Assembly (NCBI RefSeq): GCF_022790535.1
Contig: NZ_LOHG01000007.1
Location: 1-64,000 of the forward strand
Source: Pseudomonas maioricensis
GTDB taxonomy: Bacteria; Pseudomonadota; Gammaproteobacteria; Pseudomonadales; Pseudomonadaceae
Length of the DNA stretch: 64,000 nt
Reading direction: 5' to 3'
Every line of letters starts with the position of its first letter. The stretch's first letter is position 1. Below the pieces are notes generated by a model that saw nothing but the letters and a program-made list of their open reading frames with translations, did no database searches and was not told the DNA's origin. This document shows positions 60,895-64,000 of this stretch, in pieces. The translations under genes and the position numbers were made by a program.

Positions 60895-61215
60895 ATGCGT
60901 AAAGCTTTTCTCTCCTCGCTGTTGTTCGCTGTGTTAACCAGTGTTTCGGTGGTTGCTACTGCCGCGCCCACTGCCCCTTTGGAAAAGACCGCGCCCGTCA
61001 TGCAGGAGCAAATGGCAGCCAAGGTCAATATCAACACAGCTGACGCTGAGACCCTGCAAAAACAGCTCTCCGGTATCGGGAAAGGCAAGGCAGAAGCCAT
61101 CGTTGCTTATCGAGAAGCCAACGGCGAGTTCACCTCGGTGGATGAATTGATCGAAGTCAAAGGCATTGGCAAAGCACTTCTGGACAAAAATCAGGACAAG
61201 ATCGCGGTTGAGTAA
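60895..61215 (+). CDS. ComEA-like helix-hairpin-helix protein
   Basis: 106 residues: a signal peptide (about 1-24, hydrophobic core LLFAVLTSVSVVATA, cleavage near TAA-AP) and a C-terminal double helix-hairpin-helix (about 42-105; KVNINTADAETL, GIGKGKAEAI, VKGIGKALL) of the ComEA type, which binds DNA in the periplasm during uptake. ATG 60895 has GGAG at 8 bases; GTG 60886 is less likely. As I recall, the PAO1 locus has the same gene (PA3140) just beyond wbpM, so it marks the ancestral right edge of the O-antigen region. Confidence 0.9.
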   Translation: MRKAFLSSLLFAVLTSVSVVATAAPTAPLEKTAPVMQEQMAAKVNINTADAETLQKQLSGIGKGKAEAIVAYREANGEFTSVDELIEVKGIGKALLDKNQDKIAVE

Positions 61216-61233
61216 CCTTCGCTAAACCCTCTC

Positions 61234-61260
61234 AGAAGGCCGGTTTAGAGCCGGCCTTCT
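61234..61260 (+). terminator. Hairpin after comEA-like gene
   Basis: Perfect 10-bp stem AGAAGGCCGG / CCGGCCTTCT with a 7-base loop, 18 bases after the stop. A T-tract is lacking on the plus strand, so it may act with Rho. Confidence 0.6.
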
Positions 61261-61333
61261 CGTCACCCTGGTCAAATTGATCACTTCTTCTTTGTCGGCC
61301 CGTGCGTCAGGCACCTCAGTGCTGATTCACTCC

Positions 61334-61364
61334 TTGACACATCAAATGACAATCGACATACAAT
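61334..61364 (+). promoter_or_regulatory. Promoter with possible TetR operator in the spacer
   Basis: TTGACA (61334-61339) and TACAAT (61359-61364) are near-consensus -35 and -10 boxes with a long 19-base spacer. The spacer contains ATGACAATCGACAT (61346-61359), which matches 11 of 14 bases of the palindrome in front of the tetR gene (63400-63413), including the whole half ATCGACAT. This supports repression of the SDR remnant and fabF2 by that TetR protein. Confidence 0.5.
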
Positions 61365-61417
61365 ATTTGAAATTACAGTCGTAATACTAAGATTTTGATC
61401 ACGTGTGGAGATTTCAA

Positions 61418-61495
61418 ATGAGCACTGTTAACGCAAAAGGGACAACCCTGATCATTGGCGCCTCTGCAGGCATTGGTCTTTTCGCTGTCCGTTAA
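61418..61495 (+). pseudogene. Truncated short-chain dehydrogenase (N-terminal remnant)
   Basis: An ATG with GTGGAG upstream opens a 25-codon frame reading MSTVNAKGTTLIIGASAGIG then LFAVR and a TAA. IIGASAGIG is the first strand and glycine loop (GxxxGxG) of a classical SDR, which should run to about 250 residues. The rest is missing; the sequence passes straight into the fabF leader. The intact promoter and ribosome site suggest a deletion within a former SDR-fabF-tetR arrangement. Confidence 0.7.
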
Positions 61496-61532
61496 AAGTC
61501 TTGAAGTCGTGACAAACAAGGTGCAGAACATC

Positions 61533-62807
61533 ATGAGTGGTCGACGAATTGTTGTAACGGGCATGGGGCTGGTGACGCCCTTGGGGTCTGGTGTTGAGGC
61601 GGTCTGGCAGCGTTTGCTGGCAGGGCGTTCCGGCATCGTTCGGCTAGGTGATGAAGACGTCGCTGACCTGCCGGGCAAGGTCGGAGGTCGTGTACCGCTC
61701 AAGGCTGATGATCCCGAGGCGGGTTTTGATGCCGACAGCGCGGTGCCCGTGAAGGAACAAAAGAAGATGGACCGTTTCATTCTGTTTGCTCTGGCCGCCG
61801 CGAAAGAGGCGATTGAACAGGCAGGTTGGGTCGCCGAGAGTGAAGAGGCCCAAGAGCGTACCGCGACGATTATTGGCTCGGGTATCGGTGGCTTCGGAGC
61901 GATTGCCGATGCTGTACGCACCACTGACAGCCGTGGACCTCGGCGATTGTCGCCGTTTACGGTCCCTTCGTTTCTGGTCAATCTGGCGGCCGGGCATGTG
62001 TCTATCCAGTATGGCTTCAAGGGGCCGCTTGGCGCACCGGTGACGGCCTGCGCTGCAGGTGTGCAAGCGATTGGCGATGCTGCAAGGCTGATTCGTTGTG
62101 GTGAGGCGGACATTGCCATTTGCGGTGGCGCGGAAGCGGCTATCGACCGGGTTAGCCTGGGAGGCTTTGCGGCGGCCCGGGCCTTGTCCAGCGGCTTCAA
62201 TGAAACGCCCGAGCGAGCTTCACGCCCCTTTGACCGGGACCGTGACGGTTTTGTGATGGGTGAGGGCGCGGGAATACTCGTGATTGAATCCCTGGACCAT
62301 GCATTGGCTCGGGGAGCGAAGCCGATTGTCGAGCTCGTCGGGTATGGCACCAGCGCAGACGCGTATCACCTGACGGCAGGGCCCGAGGACGGTAGCGGGG
62401 CGCAACGAGCCATGGGCGCGGCAATCCGTCAGGCGGGGATCAAGCCGGAACACATCCAGCACTTGAATGCCCATGCAACGTCGACACCGGTTGGTGACAA
62501 AGGTGAAATGGCCGCAATCAAAGCGCTGTTTGGTGATCAGCACGCGATTGCGGTGACGTCGACCAAATCGGCGACCGGGCATTTGTTGGGGGCTGCGGGC
62601 GGGATAGAGGCCATCTTTACCGCTTTGGCTATTCGCGATCAGATAGCCCCGGCGACCCTTAACTTCGACAATCCCGACGACGCGGCTGCGGGGATTGATA
62701 TTGTCCATGGCGCAGCGCGGGGCATGAACATCGAATACGCCTTGTCGAACGGCTTTGGCTTCGGCGGCGTCAACGCCAGCGTGCTGTTCAGGCGCTGGCA
62801 GGACTGA
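61533..62807 (+). CDS. fabF: Beta-ketoacyl-ACP synthase II (FabF family)
   Basis: 424-residue condensing enzyme. The catalytic triad is clear: Cys in VTACAAGVQ (about 170), His in NAHATSTPVGD and His in SATGHLLGAAG. ATG 61533 (MSGRRIVVTGMG) fits the family start; a longer frame from 61455 would cover the SDR remnant leader. Being alone, outside the main fab operon, and linked to a TetR gene, it is probably an accessory fabF2 for a special acyl chain. Its stop abuts the convergent tetR stop. Confidence 0.92.
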   Translation: MSGRRIVVTGMGLVTPLGSGVEAVWQRLLAGRSGIVRLGDEDVADLPGKVGGRVPLKADDPEAGFDADSAVPVKEQKKMDRFILFALAAAKEAIEQAGWVAESEEAQERTATIIGSGIGGFGAIADAVRTTDSRGPRRLSPFTVPSFLVNLAAGHVSIQYGFKGPLGAPVTACAAGVQAIGDAARLIRCGEADIAICGGAEAAIDRVSLGGFAAARALSSGFNETPERASRPFDRDRDGFVMGEGAGILVIESLDHALARGAKPIVELVGYGTSADAYHLTAGPEDGSGAQRAMGAAIRQAGIKPEHIQHLNAHATSTPVGDKGEMAAIKALFGDQHAIAVTSTKSATGHLLGAAGGIEAIFTALAIRDQIAPATLNFDNPDDAAAGIDIVHGAARGMNIEYALSNGFGFGGVNASVLFRRWQD

Positions 62808-63371
62808 TCAGGATTCGCTCGCCTGCTGCGTTAGCCAGTCTCGGGTCGTGTGCAGGATCCGCTGCGAAAGTGCCGGATCCTGCGTGCTGCGCGACAGCAT
62901 CAGTGCACCAACCAGGGTCGACAGCATGACCACGCTTTGCGCGTCGGCATCTGGTCCGCACAGAGATTTTTGCAAGGACGCCAGGCGCGACTCGATCAGC
63001 TCATCGGTGATCGGACTGGCTTCCCCGCGCTGGCCAAGCTCCGAACTCATGGTCGGAATCGGACAGCCTTTTTCGGGAGCATTGCGATGCGTTTCCGAGA
63101 GGTACATTTCGATAAAGGCAGCCAGGCCGTTATCTTCTGTAAATGCTTTGCTGGAGTGCTCGTTGGCTTCGTCTGCAGCACAGCGTAGCGCCTTTTTCAC
63201 CAAGTCATCCTTGGATTTGAAGTGCGCGTAAAAGCCGCCATGGGTCAGGCCCAGTGCTTTCATCAGGGGCTGTAGACCGGTCGCGCCGATACCGTCACGT
63301 CGGAAGCGTGCCGATGCTTCATGAAGGATGCGTTCGTGGGTCTGGGCCTTGTGATCTTGCGCGTACCGCAT
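62808..63371 (-). CDS. TetR-family transcriptional repressor
   Basis: 187 residues: N-terminal helix-turn-helix (about 10-55; HERILHEASARFRRDGIGATGL and LTHGGFYAHFKSKDDLV) and a ligand-binding C-terminal domain. It converges on fabF and is read towards it. A 14-bp near-palindrome sits directly upstream of its start and a related site lies in the promoter before the SDR remnant, so it probably represses itself and the SDR/fabF transcript. The ligand is unknown. Confidence 0.88.
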   Translation of the reverse strand: MRYAQDHKAQTHERILHEASARFRRDGIGATGLQPLMKALGLTHGGFYAHFKSKDDLVKKALRCAADEANEHSSKAFTEDNGLAAFIEMYLSETHRNAPEKGCPIPTMSSELGQRGEASPITDELIESRLASLQKSLCGPDADAQSVVMLSTLVGALMLSRSTQDPALSQRILHTTRDWLTQQASES

Positions 63372-63397
63372 GCAACTCTCCTCACGCTGTGACCTTT

Positions 63398-63415
63398 AAA
63401 TGTTGATCGACATTT
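63398..63415. promoter_or_regulatory. Probable TetR operator
   Basis: AAATGTTGATCGACATTT matches its own reverse complement at 16 of 18 bases and lies 27 bases upstream of the tetR start, a usual autoregulatory position. The half-site ATCGACAT recurs in the promoter at 61352-61359. Confidence 0.6.
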
Positions 63416-63477
63416 TTACATGGATGAGGGTAAGGCGGAGCGTAAATTTCCTGGGCGGTCGCGCGGCAACACCGGCC

Positions 63478-63570
63478 CTGTATGAGCTCATCGAGGTTAC
63501 GAGGCCAGCGATCAAGGTTTGTCTGACACTCCGCCATCGCTGGCCTCGTAACCTCGGTGAGCTCCTACAG
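63478..63570. repeat. REP doublet (REPIN), family 2
   Basis: Arms 63478-63512 and 63536-63570 are complementary at 33 of 35 positions. Outer ends carry GAGCTCCTACAG as in the copy at 18774-18864; the inner part (GAGGTTACGAGGCCAGCGAT) resembles it more loosely. Confidence 0.85.
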
Positions 63571-63680
63571 GATTGGATTCAACGTGGAAGGTCGTGTTGC
63601 TTGACTGAAACCCGGCATTAAATTTTCCCGGCCCGAGCACGTTTTCTCATTGAATCAGCCCTTTTTCGTGAGCCCAAAGC

Positions 63681-64000
63681 ATGCCTCAGTCATTACCCGC
63701 GACGGCTATGCCGTTGATTCGCCCGGCCAAGCCAACAGGCGAAGTCTATCGACGTTTCGATGCCAGTCTTGGCACCTCGATTTCCCTGCGCACGCTGGAT
63801 GTTGATCAGGACCTTGAGCGTTTCAATCGTTGGCAGAACAACCCACGTGTTCTGCAGTTCTGGCAAGAGGGCGGAACCCTGGCGCAGCATCGAGAGTACT
63901 TGGAGAAGCAGGCCGCCGATCCCCATACGCTGACGTTGATCGGGTCCTTCGACGATGAGCCATTTGCATACTTTGAGGCCTACTGGGCGCTCGAAGACCG
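63681..64000 (+). CDS. IucB/AlcB-like N-acyltransferase, 5' part only
   Basis: The first 106 codons of a gene cut by the window end. The protein reads into RPAKPTGEVYRRFDASLGTS, then ISLRTLDVDQDLERFNRWQN, NPRVLQFWQEGG and EPFAYFEAYWA, the pattern of GNAT enzymes that acylate hydroxylysine or hydroxyornithine in siderophore synthesis (IucB, RhbD, PvdYII type). An in-frame TGA at 63669 makes ATG 63681 the first possible start; the ribosome site is weak. Confidence 0.8.
   Translation, partial: MPQSLPATAMPLIRPAKPTGEVYRRFDASLGTSISLRTLDVDQDLERFNRWQNNPRVLQFWQEGGTLAQHREYLEKQAADPHTLTLIGSFDDEPFAYFEAYWALED

Larger units (their letters stand above)
61216..61532 (+). other. comEA-fabF gap: terminator, promoter, operator and SDR remnant
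   Basis: 317 bases that hold, in order, the comEA hairpin (61234-61260), a promoter with a possible TetR operator (61334-61364) and the 25-codon N-terminal remnant of a short-chain dehydrogenase (61418-61495). The rest is leader of fabF. Each is listed separately. Confidence 0.6.
63372..63680. other. tetR-acyltransferase intergenic region
   Basis: 309 bases holding the TetR operator candidate (63398-63415) and a REP doublet (63478-63570), listed separately. A 73-codon plus-strand frame through it (63400-63621) is mostly the repeat and is not accepted. Nothing else seen. Confidence 0.6.

Overview
This window is a chromosomal segment of a fluorescent-type Pseudomonas (P. fluorescens / P. syringae lineage). 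The evidence is the gene order trhO-dsbA-like-ABC-rbdA, then yciK-mupP-ubiG-mtaD / mtnA-gyrA-serC-pheA-hisC-tyrA/aroA-cmk-rpsA-ihfB-lapA-wzz, ending in wbpL-wbpM and comEA. As I recall P. aeruginosa PAO1, these are two blocks (around PA0857-0861 and PA3140-3177) that are separate there. Pseudomonas-style REP doublets of 90-93 bp are also present. No tRNA, rRNA, complete IS or CRISPR was seen.

Layout. (1) 1-8135: tRNA modification (trhO), a DsbA-like thioredoxin, an ABC exporter, a c-di-GMP enzyme (rbdA type), a TenA/PqqC-like protein and a convergent diguanylate cyclase. (2) 8347-12020, minus strand: mtaD, ubiG, mupP, yciK. (3) 12142-25556, plus strand: housekeeping metabolism and information genes (mtnA, gyrA, serC, pheA, hisC, tyrA-aroA fusion, cmk, rpsA, ihfB, lapA). 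(4) 25691-51208: an MBL/beta-CASP nuclease and the O-antigen locus, bounded by wzz and wbpM. (5) 51482-60371: a second polysaccharide-type operon of ten genes between wbpM and comEA. (6) 60895-64000: comEA-like gene, a truncated SDR remnant, fabF2, a TetR repressor and the start of an IucB-like acetyltransferase.

The O-antigen locus reads as a nearly complete recipe. legB, legC, legH, legG, legI, ptmE and legF make an activated legionaminic-type nonulosonic acid by the GDP-sugar route. A WbpG-like N-acetyl sugar amidotransferase with its own HisF/HisH pair would convert one acetamido group to acetamidino. wbjB, wbjC and wbjD make UDP-L-FucNAc and wbjE transfers it. wbpM, wbjF and wbpL make and load the first sugar (QuiNAc or FucNAc type) on undecaprenyl phosphate. 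wzx, wzy and wzz flip, polymerise and set chain length. One unassigned transferase-like protein (40619-42034) is the only obvious candidate for adding the nonulosonic acid. A QuiNAc-FucNAc-Leg5Am7Ac-type repeat is the simplest inference.

The operon at 51482-60371 has all three parts of a gtr (periplasmic glucosyl/side-branch) system: a GtrC-like GT-C membrane protein, a GtrB-like GT2 and GtrA. It also has its own sugar-tailoring set: an RffA/WecE-type transaminase, a NeuD-like acyltransferase, two methyltransferases, a PhyH dioxygenase, WbqC and a beta-propeller protein. It may build and attach a methylated, N-acylated 4-amino-4,6-dideoxyhexose branch. This is the most likely under-described system here. 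A second notable point is that the O-antigen HisF paralogue keeps the ammonia-gate residues but has Glu in place of the catalytic Asp130.
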